DNA of 64,000 nt from Erpobdella octoculata (taxonomy: Eukaryota; Annelida; Clitellata; Hirudinida; Erpobdellidae): the NCBI GenBank assembly GCA_963978895.1, contig OZ022239.1, forward strand, positions 39,809,460 through 39,873,459, in the 5' to 3' direction. Below the pieces are notes generated by a model. The model was given only the letters and a program-made list of their open reading frames with translations, was not told the DNA's origin and did no database searches. Made by a program: the position numbers and the translations under genes. Below are positions 17,523 to 31,595 of the stretch, piece by piece. The first letter of the stretch is position 1; the number at the start of each line of letters is the position of its first letter.

Positions 17523-20520
17523 ATGGAACGACCCGATGGAGATGAATCGGAGAAAAAATCAAATTTGCTTATTGTGATCGGCGAGCCTTTCAACGATCAA
17601 CAGAAAAACAAAATACTAGGCGACCTCGAAACGGGTATGAGTTTCTTTACTAATTATTAGTTGACAATGGTGTGCCTCCCTGAATTGCAAAACTGTGTTA
17701 TTGACCCAGTAAGGCAGTACGAGTAATGGTTAAATAGATTGAAAATCAATCATGAAAATTTATATATTCACTCCACATACCATAACATAAATATCAATCA
17801 ATTCTGAATTCTTTGTATTAATTAATTAATTGGTTTGCTATTCTTTCAATGAAGGATTGAAGTCTTGGAACAATTCCTTGTCTGCTTGTAATATATGGGA
17901 TGAACTACAGAGTGCTGTATCCAAATTTCAATCGAGTGATGAGGGTCCAAATGGTATTTCTTATCATTTTTGAGTTTTAGTGAGGAATATATTAAAAAAT
18001 ATTATTTAACATTTTACTGCTCTGTTTTTATCCTAAGGTGAAAGAACCTTACAATATAGCTCTGGTCATTTGACTGTTGATGTTCTGATAAATCCTCAAT
18101 TGAAGACTTTGTTGAATAAAACTAAAATCTTTTTCACTAGTGGTGGGGATTATTATCATATTGTTTACTCTGGATTAACTGTTAAAAATACTGGAAGCTG
18201 GATACTACAAGATTCTCTTTTTCATCTTAGCAACTTAGCAGATGTGTTTCGAAGTGCTGAGGTTAGTAATGCTATAAAGCAGAACACCTTTAGAGGTCAC
18301 GTCTACATCAACTCAAATGTTGAAACCGAATGGACTGAAATTCAACTTTCCAAGTTGTCAACATTGCTGACATTTACTCTGAATGCGGAACCTGTTAACG
18401 GAACTAACTTATCTCAAGATTTTGTGGCGCTAATGTCCAAGTACATCTACGTAAGAAGTATCTCAAGTCTACTAAGAGCTTCGAATGTTGTTGGCAATAT
18501 CAGGTTCACCAGACCAACTTTGTATGTTTTTCCTGGGTGTCAAGGAGACTCATCACTTTTCGGCGTGAGTGGTTTTAACCTTTTGGTTGATGCTGGATAT
18601 GGTAGGAAATCTGCCTTTTGGGATTTTGCCAGGCATTTGGATAGAATTGATTCCTTGCTTCTAACCCATCTTGGACCTGACAACTTTTTTGGATTATCAT
18701 CTGTTGTGTCTAGAAAATTGGAAGAAGATCTTCATCCAGAAATAGGATGTGTATTTTTGAATGCTATTTCTGATCTCAGTAAGATTGTTTATTCAGAAGA
18801 TGAATCTAGTCTGTTGATGAATGTTACATCTGAATCAACAAAGCTGGTGGACAAGATGAAACAAGTAGGAATGGGTGCTAGACCTTTTGTTGGAACATTT
18901 CAGAATGGAAGTATCCAATCATCTAATCTCTACCACAAGGTTGGTCATGGATCACTGGATATGTATGTTCTGAACCCTATGCAGGATAGCAAGAGTCTGA
19001 AAGAGTTTTTAATGACATGGAATAAAGGTGGTAGTCCATTTGTGTCAAAATCAGGTCTTCCACTTTGCAATGCATCTTCAGTGTCTGTTCTTCTTGTTTG
19101 GAAGCCATCTTTAGTCACAGACACCATAACAAGGTTGTTGTTTCCTGGATCAGTGAGTCAAGAAATTCTTTTTGAAGGTCTGGATAAAATTAAAAACATG
19201 AGTCTGTTTCAGCATCCGCACTGTACTGAAAAAAACTTGATAATATCAAAGACTCCATCTAAGAAGATACCTGCCAAATTATCAGTCTCGCAAAAACCAG
19301 TATTGAAATCGCTTTCATCAGCATCGGCGATCATCAATTCTCCAAAGTCGGAGATAAGTTCTCCTCGGTCGGAACATTCGTTGAAAGAAAAAAAACCCGG
19401 ATGGCCCAGTCGGAAGGAGCCAAGTAAAGAAAATGCTCACAGTGAGGCGAAGAAGATTCCAGAAAAAACAAAAGATCAAACAAGCAAACATAATGAACAA
19501 ATTGTTGCGGATAACTTAAAAGAAAAAAATGCTAAACAATTATCTTCTGATACTGAGAACATAACAGTTGAACTTCACGGTGTTCCTCTGCCTCCTGAAA
19601 ATATGAATGTAGACTTTTCTCTGACTCCATCGACTGGGACTGATCTTGAGCATATAATTAAAAATCAAAATATTACTGATGTGGAGGTGCCAGTTTCATC
19701 TGAAGTCATGCAAGAAAGCACTATGACGAGACATGACAGCTTGGAGAATGTTGATATATCAGCAATCCCTGAGATGACATGTGACATCAAAAGCAAAGAT
19801 GAAGGTACTTTTGACACAAAGACTCTGCAGAAAGGACTTCAAGATGAAGCAAATCCATTCCTGGGCATTGAAACCAGTCAACAGACAATAGATGGGAAAC
19901 AAGAAGATAAGGATCTCATTGGAGAATGGGAACAGCCACAGAAACTTCCCCCTCCTGTTCGGTTAGGGTTGAAACAGTCCCCCAGTGCCAATGTACAGTC
20001 GAGAAAAGTTGGTCAGCAAGGCAGTCAGGTGGTTGACAGGAAGACAAGTCAGGATTCAGAAGATAAATTAAGAATGCCAAGTTTCCATAAGAAACCTGAC
20101 ACTAAACCGACCAAAGACCTCAGAAAAACATCTCATTCTTCGACAACATCTAGAGGAAATTTAAAACCTATTGTTCCTTTATATGTGGATTTGACTTACA
20201 TACCAAATCACGGTGATCCAAAATATGTCGACATTGAATTTTTCAAGAGAGTTAGAGCTCGGTATTACGTCTTCTCTTCTATTAATCCTGATGCCAGTGT
20301 TTTGACAGCCTTGCTGGAAGCAAAACAAACTTGGGAGGATGCTGATCTGGAAGTGACAATCATTCCAACTTATGATGCGGAAGTTTTGAGATACTGGTTG
20401 GCTGCTCACCATGACCAATTGAGTCAGCTCAAAATTAATGTAGCACCTGCTGCTAATCGGTGTACGATTCAGCTACAAGATCATGAAACCAGTTGCGCTG
20501 CCTACAGGCTCGAGTTTTGA
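17523..20520 (+). CDS. Microtubule-associated protein 1 (MAP1/futsch family), 3 coding exons, 897 aa
   Basis: MAP1 proteins bind microtubules and actin and are processed into heavy and light chains in vertebrates. Exons: 17523-17634, 17855-17953, 18038-20520; the phase is 1 at both joins. The N-terminus (NLLIVIGEPFNDQQ, then LKSWNNSLSACN) matches the conserved MAP1 N-terminus. Residues about 235-300 carry the metallo-beta-lactamase-like segment (FPGCQGDSSLFGVSGFNLLV, HLDRIDSLLLTHLGPDN). Residues about 471-778 are Lys/Ser/Glu-rich and probably disordered. The last 115 residues are the light-chain domain (VDLTYIPNHGDPKYVDIEFF, RVRARYYVFS, EVTIIPTYDAEVLRYW). The protein is far shorter than MAP1A, MAP1B or futsch and is close to MAP1S in size: the long KKE-rich and repeat regions are missing. 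The start is chosen because the family begins this way. Confidence 0.95.
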
Positions 20521-20559
20521 TTTTACGTATCACATCATTGCTGCTAGTATCTACCTGCT

Positions 20560-20565
20560 AATAAA
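20560..20565 (+). terminator. Candidate polyadenylation signal AATAAA of MAP1 gene
   Basis: An AATAAA hexamer lies 40 bp after the MAP1 stop codon. Usage is unproven; a longer 3' UTR is possible. Confidence 0.4.
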
Positions 20566-22095
20566 TGGTTAACTCATTCAATGGTGCATTCGTTTTGCTT
20601 TCTTAATGTTCAAAAAAGGCTTTTTTGCTTCTTATTCTGTCTTGATGCGAAATGTTTCTATGGCTGCTTGTTATTTGTTTGTTTTTGCCTGAATAGGTCT
20701 TTTGTGAAACTTTTTAATTTATATGTAGTGTGTTTGAAAGCTTTATAAATTAGTTTTCACCAAAATTCTTACCAGAAGGTGCCCTAAATCAAACGTGATA
20801 GTCGTTATAGTGAACAATCGACTCTTTGTTTTACTTGACATTTGTTTCTGTCAGAACTACTTTATTTTTGGGTTTATTGTAGACTATGATTTATTCGTAT
20901 TTTTCACTGTCTCTCAAGCTGTTTAGTCACTTAGTCATAATTTTTTCATCGTCATCAATTTAAAAAAGGTTTAAATTCATTCTAGTGATGCAATAGAATT
21001 TTTTCATGTAATAACTTAAAAAAACAATTGCCAATTATATTATATTTGATGCAAAAATCTTTAAGTGCTTATACAAAAAAAGTTTTAACACATTTGGGAA
21101 CTGTCCTGTCTGTGTTATGAACCGTAGGATTGTCTGCTTGTTGAAAGTTTCAGTTCTTGTGATGCAGTATGTAGCTTTATTTAATTTGGGGTCTGCCTTT
21201 TTTTAAATCTATTTTTCACTTCAATTGATGTGTGGGCCTCTGATACTACTATCTTTGGACAGTTTTCTCAGAGCACATCCTCATATCTGATGCAGCTCAA
21301 ATGTTTCTCATTTGGCAAAGAGCACGAAAAATTCAAATCTTTTCATTTATCATCAAATTCAGGACTCGTGGGCTGGTGTAATGACACATCCTTTAGTAGA
21401 TTTACACTTTAATTATGTAGATAAACTCAGCAATTTAAGTTAAAAAAACCTCCTTTGATACTATCAAAATTCGATATCTCTGGAAAATAGTTTTTGGTGT
21501 TATGTACAATGTACATATGTAGTTATGTTCTTAATTTATTTAAAATACCTAAGCAGTTCTTCAAGTTTCACATACCTATAGTCTCTTTAGTTTGACCTTG
21601 TTCACACATTAAGTTCCCAAATCCAGATATTTCTTTACTTCCCTCAAGGGTAGGTTTTTTTTATCTTTTCAAGTTAGCTGAACACCACTCAACAAATCTG
21701 TCGTTTAAAAAAATAATTATTAGAAAATTTGATGAATGAAATACAAAGCTGTATCTTATCATGACTCAGTAGGATATAAGCCAAGCTGACACTGGAAATT
21801 AAATCTTTATATATCCGTTGCTGTTCTTGTAAAGTAATCTAAGAAATGCGTGGTTTGATCACCAATTTTAAAAAGTTTTGTTGGCAGAGATATGGTGTCA
21901 CAGAAGACATTGGTTTTCATAGACTCCTCAAACGGCGTTTATATAAGCTTTTCTTTGGCGACATCTATTTATTCCTCATGATTTATGTATATTTATCCAA
22001 TCTAGCTCTACCGAAGTTTGATGAAATACCATTGGTGTATGGATCGTTTATGTTGTTGCCATTGATATAAACTATTGATGGGACAAGCAGCCTGC
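20566..22095. other. Intergenic between MAP1 and the tandem duplication
   Basis: AT-rich, with only short unsupported frames. Nothing recognisable. Confidence 0.4.
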
Positions 22096-23406
22096 GTAGC
22101 TGTTAAACAAAGATGTACAGCATGGAGAACAGACGACCAGTGTAGAACTAATAGCACCATGGCGTTGCATCATCTGCAGGGTTTCTTTCAGGCATACCGT
22201 CGGACCGGAGAAGGCGGAATTGCCCTCCCCGAAGCTAACTTCAAATAAATTCATAGCCTTAATTTGAAAATATAATATTTTGATTTTGGGATGTCGAACC
22301 AGAACCAGTGAGCAAATAAAAACCTCTTGCGCGTTCCCCACATAAAATTACTGACGATTTCATACAGTTTTATTATTGCTCTTTGGTTATGTTTTAATTT
22401 TTTGCTTTCGTTATCTTCGACAGGCTTGTTCCAATTTACCATAACTATTTTGCATTTAATATATGTATGACGGTATCCTATCAAAAGAGCGAAAACTTTA
22501 AGGTGAAAACAAAAGGGCGAACACAAAAGAGCGAAACTAAAAAGGGCGAATGCTAAAAAGAGCGCACACTAATAAGAGCGAAAATAAAAAGGGCGAAACT
22601 AAAAAGAGCGCACATTAAAAAAGGCGAACATTAAAAAGGCGAAAACATAAAATGTTAAAATTTAAAATTTAGCCCACACTAGGACTCAAACAAACTTTCT
22701 TTCTTCTGCTATATTGGTTTCTCTCTCTCTCTCCATTTCCCTTTTTCCTTTCTTCCATTTGTGTTTTTCTTACCTCCTTCTTCCTAGATGATGATGATAT
22801 TGTGGCGGGGTGTTCTAAATGTTTAGTAGATACTATAACAGTTAATTTTCTTCTTAACCCCCCTCTTTCTCTTTCCATATCTTTCTCTTCTTTCTCTTTT
22901 TCTCTCATAGTTTCCTATGAAGATTCCTTCACGCGAATGTTGCGAACACATTAATAAAACATTAAGGCCAGATGCTATGGTCACGGTCGGGAAACCTCCT
23001 ACCTAATTACCGCTCAGACATGAAATTCTAGATATGTATTTTTGGTACCAAGTTGGTTATAGAAAAATTTGCTTACGTAAAAAACTATATAGTTTTACAG
23101 CTTTTGTGCAAAAATTGATGAGCAAATTATACCCAGCAGTGTAGAACTATAAACAAAGAAAAATAATATTATAAACTACATTTTCAAATTAAACTTTAGT
23201 TAAAATTTTTCTAGACATTTTAACTGGAAATAATTTGATCGCGGACATTTTATATAGCGTTAAAAAGTTGAAAAAATATACGCAATTAAAATATATGTTT
23301 TATCATGAATTTTTTTATCATGGAACCAAAAGAAAGACAGAGAAAACTTTATTTGTTTGCGTGCGTGCGTGAATGAGAGAAATAAAATAGAAAGAGGAAG
23401 AGAGAG

Positions 23407-23498
<92 letters not shown>

Positions 23499-23776
23499 TA
23501 AGAATGTGATATTGCAAAAGAGAGACTAAATTTGTGCACGCGTGTATGTGTGCATGTGCGTGTGATAGATAGAAAAAACCCGGCAATGGCGAATATCTCA
23601 AATGGTTAAATTTTAAATTACTAGCAAAGTTGCTCGGAGTTTTTAGAGGTTTTTCTATCATTTTTTCTATCGCCTTTTCGTTCCCTCCGTTTTCTTTCTT
23701 TTCCTGCTTGCTCTCCCGTTCTCCCTCACACCTTACATTTGTGGTCCTAAAAGCTAAAACATAACAAAATAGTAAA
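22096..23776. repeat. Tandem duplication, unit 1 (1681 bp)
   Basis: Both units start gtagctgttaaacaaag and end aacaaaatagtaaa, and they are directly adjacent. Within the unit: a minisatellite of agagcgaaa/gggcgaac units (about 22485-22645), a (GA)n array (about 23400-23495), and a minus-strand end of the CCCGG-type repeat family near 23640. Minus-strand frames in it are duplicated with the unit and show no recognisable domain. Confidence 0.9.
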
Positions 23777-25081
23777 GTAGCTGTTAAACAAAGATGTACA
23801 GCATGGAGAACAGACGACCAGTGTAGAACTAATAGCACCATGGCGTTGCATCATCTGCAGGGTTTCTTTCAGGCATACCGTCGGACCGGAGAAGGCGGAA
23901 TTGCCCTCCCCGAAGCTAACTTCAAATAAATTCATAGCCTTAATTTGAAAATATAATATTTTGATTTTGGGATGTCGAACCAGAACCAGTGAGCAAATAA
24001 AAACCTCTTGCGCGTTCCCCACATAAAATTACTGACGATTTCATAAAGTTTTATTATTGCTCTTTGGTTATGTTTTAATTTTTTGCTTTCGTTATCTTCG
24101 ACAGGCTTGTTCCAATTTACCATAACTATTTTGCATTTAATATATGTATGACGGTATCCTATCAAAAGAGCGAAAACTTTAAGGTGAAAACAAAAGGGCG
24201 AACACAAAAGAGCGAAACTAAAAAGGGCGAATGCTAAAAAGAGCGCACACTAATAAGAGCGAAAATAAAAAGGGCGAAACTAAAAAGAGCGCACATTAAA
24301 AAAGGCGAACATTAAAAAGGCGAAAACATAAAATGTTAAAATTTAAAATTTAGCCCACACTAGGACTCAAACAAACTTTCTTTCTTCTGCTATATTGGTT
24401 TCTCTCTCTCTCTCCATTTCCCTTTTTCCTTTCTTCCATTTGTGTTTTTCTTACCTCCTTCTTCCTAGATGATGATGATATTGTGGCGGGGTGTTCTAAA
24501 TGTTTAGTAGATACTATAACAGTTAATTTTCTTCTTAACCCCCCTCTTTCTCTTTCCATATCTTTCTCTTCTTTCTCTTTTTCTCTCATAGTTTCCTATG
24601 AAGATTCCTTCACGCGAATGTTGCGAACACATTAATAAAACATTAAGGCCAGATGCTATGGTCACGGTCGGGAAACCTCCTACCTAATTACCGTTCAGAC
24701 ATGAAATTCTAGATATGTATTTTTGGTACCAAGTTGGTTATAGAAAAATTTGCTTACGTAAAAAGCTATATAGTTTTACAGCTTTTGTGCAAAAATTGAT
24801 GAGCAAATTATACCCAGCAGTGTAGAACTATAAACAAAGAAAAATAATATTATAAACTACATTTTCAAATTAAACTTTAGTTAAAATTTTTCTAGACATT
24901 TTAACTGGAAATAATTTGATCGCGGACATTTTATATAGCGTTAAAAAGTTGAAAAAATATACGCAATTAAAATATATGTTTTATCATGAATTTTTTTATC
25001 ATGGAACCAAAAGAAAGACAGAGAAAACTTTATTTGTTTGCGTGCGTGCGTGAATGAGAGAAATAAAATAGAAAGAGGAAG

Positions 25082-25140
<59 letters not shown>

Positions 25141-25141
25141 A

Positions 25142-25235
<94 letters not shown>

Positions 25236-25513
25236 TAAGAATGTGATATTGCAAAAGAGAGACTAAATTTGTGCACGCGTGTATGTGTGCATGTGCGTGT
25301 GATAGATAGAAAAAACCCGGCAATGGCGAATATCTCAAATGGTTAAATTTTAAATTACTAGCAAAGTTGCTCGGAGTTTTTAGAGGTTTTTCTATCATTT
25401 TTTCTATCGCCTTTTCGTTCCCTCCGTTTTCTTTCTTTTCCTGCTTGCTCTCCCGTTCTCCCTCACACCTTACATTTGTGGTCCTAAAAGCTAAAACATA
25501 ACAAAATAGTAAA
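23777..25513. repeat. Tandem duplication, unit 2 (about 1737 bp)
   Basis: It matches unit 1 base for base at an offset of 1681, apart from a few substitutions (near 24045, 24694 and 24764) and a (GA)n array longer by about 56 bp (25081-25231). The near identity means a recent event or an assembly duplication. Confidence 0.9.
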
Positions 25514-25529
25514 CCATGTGTAACTTTAG

Positions 25530-26245
25530 TTTCTAAGTACCTAGTATCGAAATAGTAATTTATATATCTGTAGTATTTTCAGTTTCAGAGTGGCAGATAT
25601 TCTAAAAAAAAAAAAAATTAACCATATTTTCCACTCCACATTTGAAGTTCTGAAAACCAAATTTGTAAAAGTTATAAAAACACGTATTTTGTTATTTTGT
25701 AAGAATAATCTATGTACTAAATGGCAAAACTTTCACATTTTTAGTTTTTAGAGTTTTTAAACAAATAATCTTTTTTTCCACTATACATTTGAAGTCCTGG
25801 AAAACAAATTATCACAAATTGGTAAACCACGCTTATCTTTATTTTTTGAGTATATATTAAATATCAGTTTTTGCACCTGTAGCACTTACAGGTTTTGAGT
25901 AGTAGTTGTTCTAAAAAACAAATAACCCTATTTTCCACCTCGCATTTGATGTCCTAGAAACCCTATTTTCAAAAAATGGTGAAAAAGTATTTTTTTATTT
26001 TTCAAGAACAGTCTAGATACCAAATTTCAAAAATTTCTCTTTTTTGGTTTTGGAGATATGCGTTGTTTTAGAAAAAAGTTTATATTCCTGTTTCATCTCA
26101 GGAGCAAAATTTTCAAAACCTTTTCTTAGTGGGTGCTTAGGCCATAAAAGTAATATAAGTTCATAATTTCACGTTCTTAGGATGAGGCGTTTTAGCTCGC
26201 GTTATCAGTCAGTCAGTCAGGACATGTTCTTTTATATATATAAAT
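25530..26245 (-). repeat. Diverged minisatellite / interspersed repeat, left inverted arm
   Basis: The reverse complement matches 28622-29700: the edge TATATAAAAGAACATGTCCTG followed by CTGA repeats, then AAACGCCTCATCCTA, TTGAAAATTTTGCTCCTG, and several diverged units containing cttcaaatgtggagtgg. Confidence 0.75.
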
Positions 26246-26252
26246 GAATGCT

Positions 26253-26366
26253 TGTATGTATGTATGTATGTATGTATGTATGTATGTATGTATGTATGTA
26301 TGTATGTATGTATGTATGTATGTATGTATGTATGTATGTATGTATGTATGTATGTATTTATGTATG

Positions 26367-26400
<34 letters not shown>

Positions 26401-26571
26401 TGTATGTATGTATGTATGTATGTATGTATGTATGTATGTATGTATGTATGTATGTATGTATGTATGTATGTATGTATGTATGTATGTATGTATGTATGTA
26501 TGTATGTATGTATGTATGTATGTATGTATGTATGTATGTATGTATGTATGTATGTATGTATGTATGTATGT
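26253..26571. repeat. (TATG)n tetranucleotide array, about 320 bp
   Basis: Nearly pure TATG repeat, with single-base interruptions near 26358 and 26370. Complementary in orientation to the array at 3235-3907. Confidence 0.95.
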
Positions 26572-26574
26572 CCT

Positions 26575-27132
26575 TTATGCATTGCTACACGATTCATCCG
26601 ATCGTAATGAAATTTTCACACAACCTTGAGAGTCAAGGGGAATCAAATAGAGAGAAAAAATTTTTGAAGTCATCACAAAATGAGCGGAGCGGAGCGGGTG
26701 AGCGAGTGGGAACTATATATAAAAATTAAATGTTGACACAAAATTTAGAAAATTTTGTTATTTTATTTATTAATAATTTTATATTAATACATATTTACAA
26801 TTACTAAATCTTGGTTATTTATTTTTAATAGTTAAATAGTTTTGGGGGTGCGTAATAAAATTCAAATTTAGTTTCAGTAACGACGTTTGAAGGCTTCAAG
26901 CAAGATTTAGCCAGTTTTAGCAAATCTATTTTACGTTTTATGGGCTAAAAGAAGTTAGGAAAGAATGAAAAAAGAAAATGAGCGCGAGCGAGAACGGGAA
27001 TGGGAGAGCATGCATGAGCGAGAACGAAAAGGCGACCGGGAACGGGAAAGCAAGCGGGAAAGTAAACCTGAGCGAGAGAGACAAACATTAGAAAAACCTC
27101 AAAAAACCCCGGGCAACGCTGGGCACCCCCGC
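26575..27132 (+). repeat. Interspersed repeat copy (GAGCGGGAA-rich family)
   Basis: It begins with cctttatgcattgc and tccgatcgtaatgaaattttc, as also near 31108, continues through the TTTCAGTAACGACGTTTGAAGG block, and ends CCCCGGGCAACGCTGGGC immediately before a TA array. Same orientation as the copy at 16440. Confidence 0.65.
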
Positions 27133-27535
<403 letters not shown>

Positions 27536-27826
27536 TTCCCACTTTTCGACCACCTAGAGCTCTAAAACTTTCCGGAAAGCTTTATTCTGGATGAAAATAC
27601 ATGAATTTAATGTTTCCGACATGAATTATGCCTTAAGAATTTGAATTTTAACGTTACAGATAAACGCAAATTCGACTACGTAGAGCTTTGAAACTTTCAG
27701 AATAGCTATATTCTCGATAAAAATATATGAATAAAGTGTTTTAGATAAAAACTAATCCACACATTGAGTTAAATTTGTGAATTTTGATTTCATATGAAAG
27801 AAATAAACAATATACAAGATGTTTCC
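27536..27826 (+). repeat. Dispersed repeat, copy 1 (about 290 bp)
   Basis: Nearly identical to 33284-33562 from cacttttcgaccacctagag through aacaatatacaagat. The first copy is followed by a repeated gtttccgacatgaattat, which also occurs inside the unit, and then a TA array. Confidence 0.85.
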
Positions 27827-27832
27827 GACATG

Positions 27833-28165
<333 letters not shown>

Positions 28166-28621
28166 AACGAACGAAGTGAAATTAGAATAATGGTAAAACG
28201 TGCTTACTTAAAACCAGACGATTAGGCGATGAATATAATGCGAACAGGTAAAATAGTGTGAAGTAAAATTAAACCGAGGTACATGGTATATAAAAGACAG
28301 GAGTACTATTGTAAAAACAGAAGACATAAAGTGGAGTGAAACTGAGTTATATATTGTTGGGTGTTTGATATAAAATGAAAAACGGTTTTGGAAGATGTGT
28401 AAACTTACTAGAAACCGATTTAAAAAACCACGAAGCAACCAGCGAAACGGTAAACGAATAGCATGCCGAGAAGTAGATGTTTACGTTGTGACCAGCAAAG
28501 CGATGGCCGACACGAAAGATAAAATATGAAATATAAAATATAAAATCGGAATGAAAGGATCACGAGAGTAATAGGTTACGACTGAAATATATATATATAT
28601 GAGTTTCTCTGATTTTGGCCT
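28166..28621. other. Continuation of repeat-derived sequence
   Basis: AT-rich sequence, perhaps the upstream part of the Penelope-like element. No supported gene. Confidence 0.3.
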
Positions 28622-29715
28622 ATATATCTATATATATAAAAGAACATGTCCTGACTGACTGACTGACTGACTGATAATCAACGCCGAGCTCAAACGCCTC
28701 ATCCTAGGAACATGAAATTTGGAACTTATATTACTTTTATAGCGTAAACATCCGCTAAGAAAGGATTTTTGAAAATTTTGCTCCTGGGGGGAAAAAACTG
28801 GAAAACAAACTTTTTTCTAAAACAATGTATATCTCGAAAACCAAAAATGAGTAGATTTTGAAATTTGGTATATAGATTCTTTTTGAAAAATAAAAAGATA
28901 CGTGTTTCACAAATTTTGAAAATTCGGTTTCCCGGACCTCAAATGTGGGTTGGAAAATTGGGTTATTTGGTTTTTAAAGTAGCTTCTACTCAAAAACTGT
29001 TAATGCTACAGGAGTAAAAATTAGTATTTAGTTTCTACTCCAAAAATAATGATATACGGGTTTCACAATTTTTTGAAAATTTGGTTTCCAGGACTTCAAA
29101 TGTGGGGTGGAAAATAGGGCTAATTGTCTTTTATACTAACTGCTACTCGAAATCAGTAAATACCACAGATGTAAACATTATTATTTAGTTTCTTTTCTAA
29201 AAATAAAGATATACGTGTTTCACCATTTTTTACAAATTTGGTTTCCCGGACCTCAAATGTGGGTTGGAAAATTGGGTTAATTGGTTTTTAAAGTAGCTTC
29301 TACTTAAAAACTGTTAATGCTACAAAAGTAAAAATTAGTATTTAGTTTCTACTCTAAAAATAATGATATACGGGTTTCACAATTTTTTGAAAATTTGGTT
29401 TCCAGGACTTCAAATGTAGGGTGGAAAATAGGGTTATTTGGTTTTTAAAGTAACTGCTACTCAACAACTGTAATTGCCACAGATGTAAAAATTAATACTT
29501 AGTATCTACTCAAAAAAAAAGATATACGTGTTTCATAATTTTTTGGGTTATTTGGTTTTTAAAGTAGCTGCTACTCAAAAACTGTTAATGCTACAGAAGT
29601 AAAAATTAGTATTTAGTTTCTACTCCAAAAATAATGAAATACGTGTTTTAGCATTTTTTGAAAATTTGGTTTCCAGGACCTCAAATGTGGGGTGGAAATA
29701 AGGGTTATTTGATTC
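28622..29715 (+). repeat. Minisatellite of about 157 bp units with two alternating types, right inverted arm
   Basis: It starts TATATAAAAGAACATGTCCTG with five CTGA repeats. From about 28912 there are roughly six units of about 157 bp, each containing ggtttcc(c/a)gga and cttcaaatgtggg plus an acgggtttcacaatttttt edge. Units 1 and 3 share cccggacctcaaatg and gggttggaaaattggg; units 2 and 4 share ccaggacttcaaatg and ggtggaaaataggg. The array is therefore a dimeric higher-order repeat of about 314 bp. Unit 5 is truncated. Confidence 0.8.

Positions 29716-30996
<1,281 letters not shown>

Positions 30997-31085
<89 letters not shown>
30997..31085. repeat. (TA)n array, about 88 bp
   Basis: Pure TA, abutting the palindromic repeat at 31086. 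Confidence 0.9.
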
Positions 31086-31088
<3 letters not shown>

Positions 31089-31595
31089 TGTCTGTCTGTG
31101 TGTGTGTCCTTTATCCGACCGTAATGAAAATTTCACACAGCATTGAAAGTCAATAAAAGAAGGTTTTTTGAAAAAAATTGAGATCGGTCACAAAGTGAAC
31201 GGGAACGGGAACGGAAAAGCGATCGGGAGCAGAAGAGCGAGCGGGAAAGGGAGGGGAACCTGAAGGAGCAGGAGAGCGAGTGAGTGCGTAAACGGGAAAG
31301 CAAGCAGGAGCGGGAAGACGACCGAGAACGGGAAAGCCACGCTCACACTTCTGCTCCCTGCTCCTTCTCGCTCTCCCGCTTCCTCTCCCTTTCCAGCTCG
31401 CTCTTTCGCTCCCGGTCGCTTTTCCGTTCCCGTCTGCTCTCCTGTTCCCGTTCCCGGTCAGTATTTAGTTCCCGTTCATTCTCTCTCTCCCTTTTCCGTT
31501 TCCGCTGACTTCGTGACCGTACTCTATTTTTTCACAAAAACCTCCCTTTATTCATTTTCAATGTTGTGTGAAATTTGCATTCATTTTTATTTTTT
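31086..31595. repeat. Imperfect palindrome made of two head-to-head copies of the GAGCGGGAA repeat family
   Basis: The left arm reads tttatccgaccgtaatgaaa, ttcacacagcattgaaagtc, a purine gaacggga tract; the right arm holds the inverse (pyrimidine ttcccgttcccggtc tract, aaaacctccctttattcatt, ttcaatgttgtgtgaaattt). The centre is near 31345. Confidence 0.7.

Noticed and set aside
22072..24589. Minus-strand frames present twice (for example MGNAQEVFICSLVLV)
   Set aside because: They recur only because the DNA is duplicated. No recognisable domain and no splice support.
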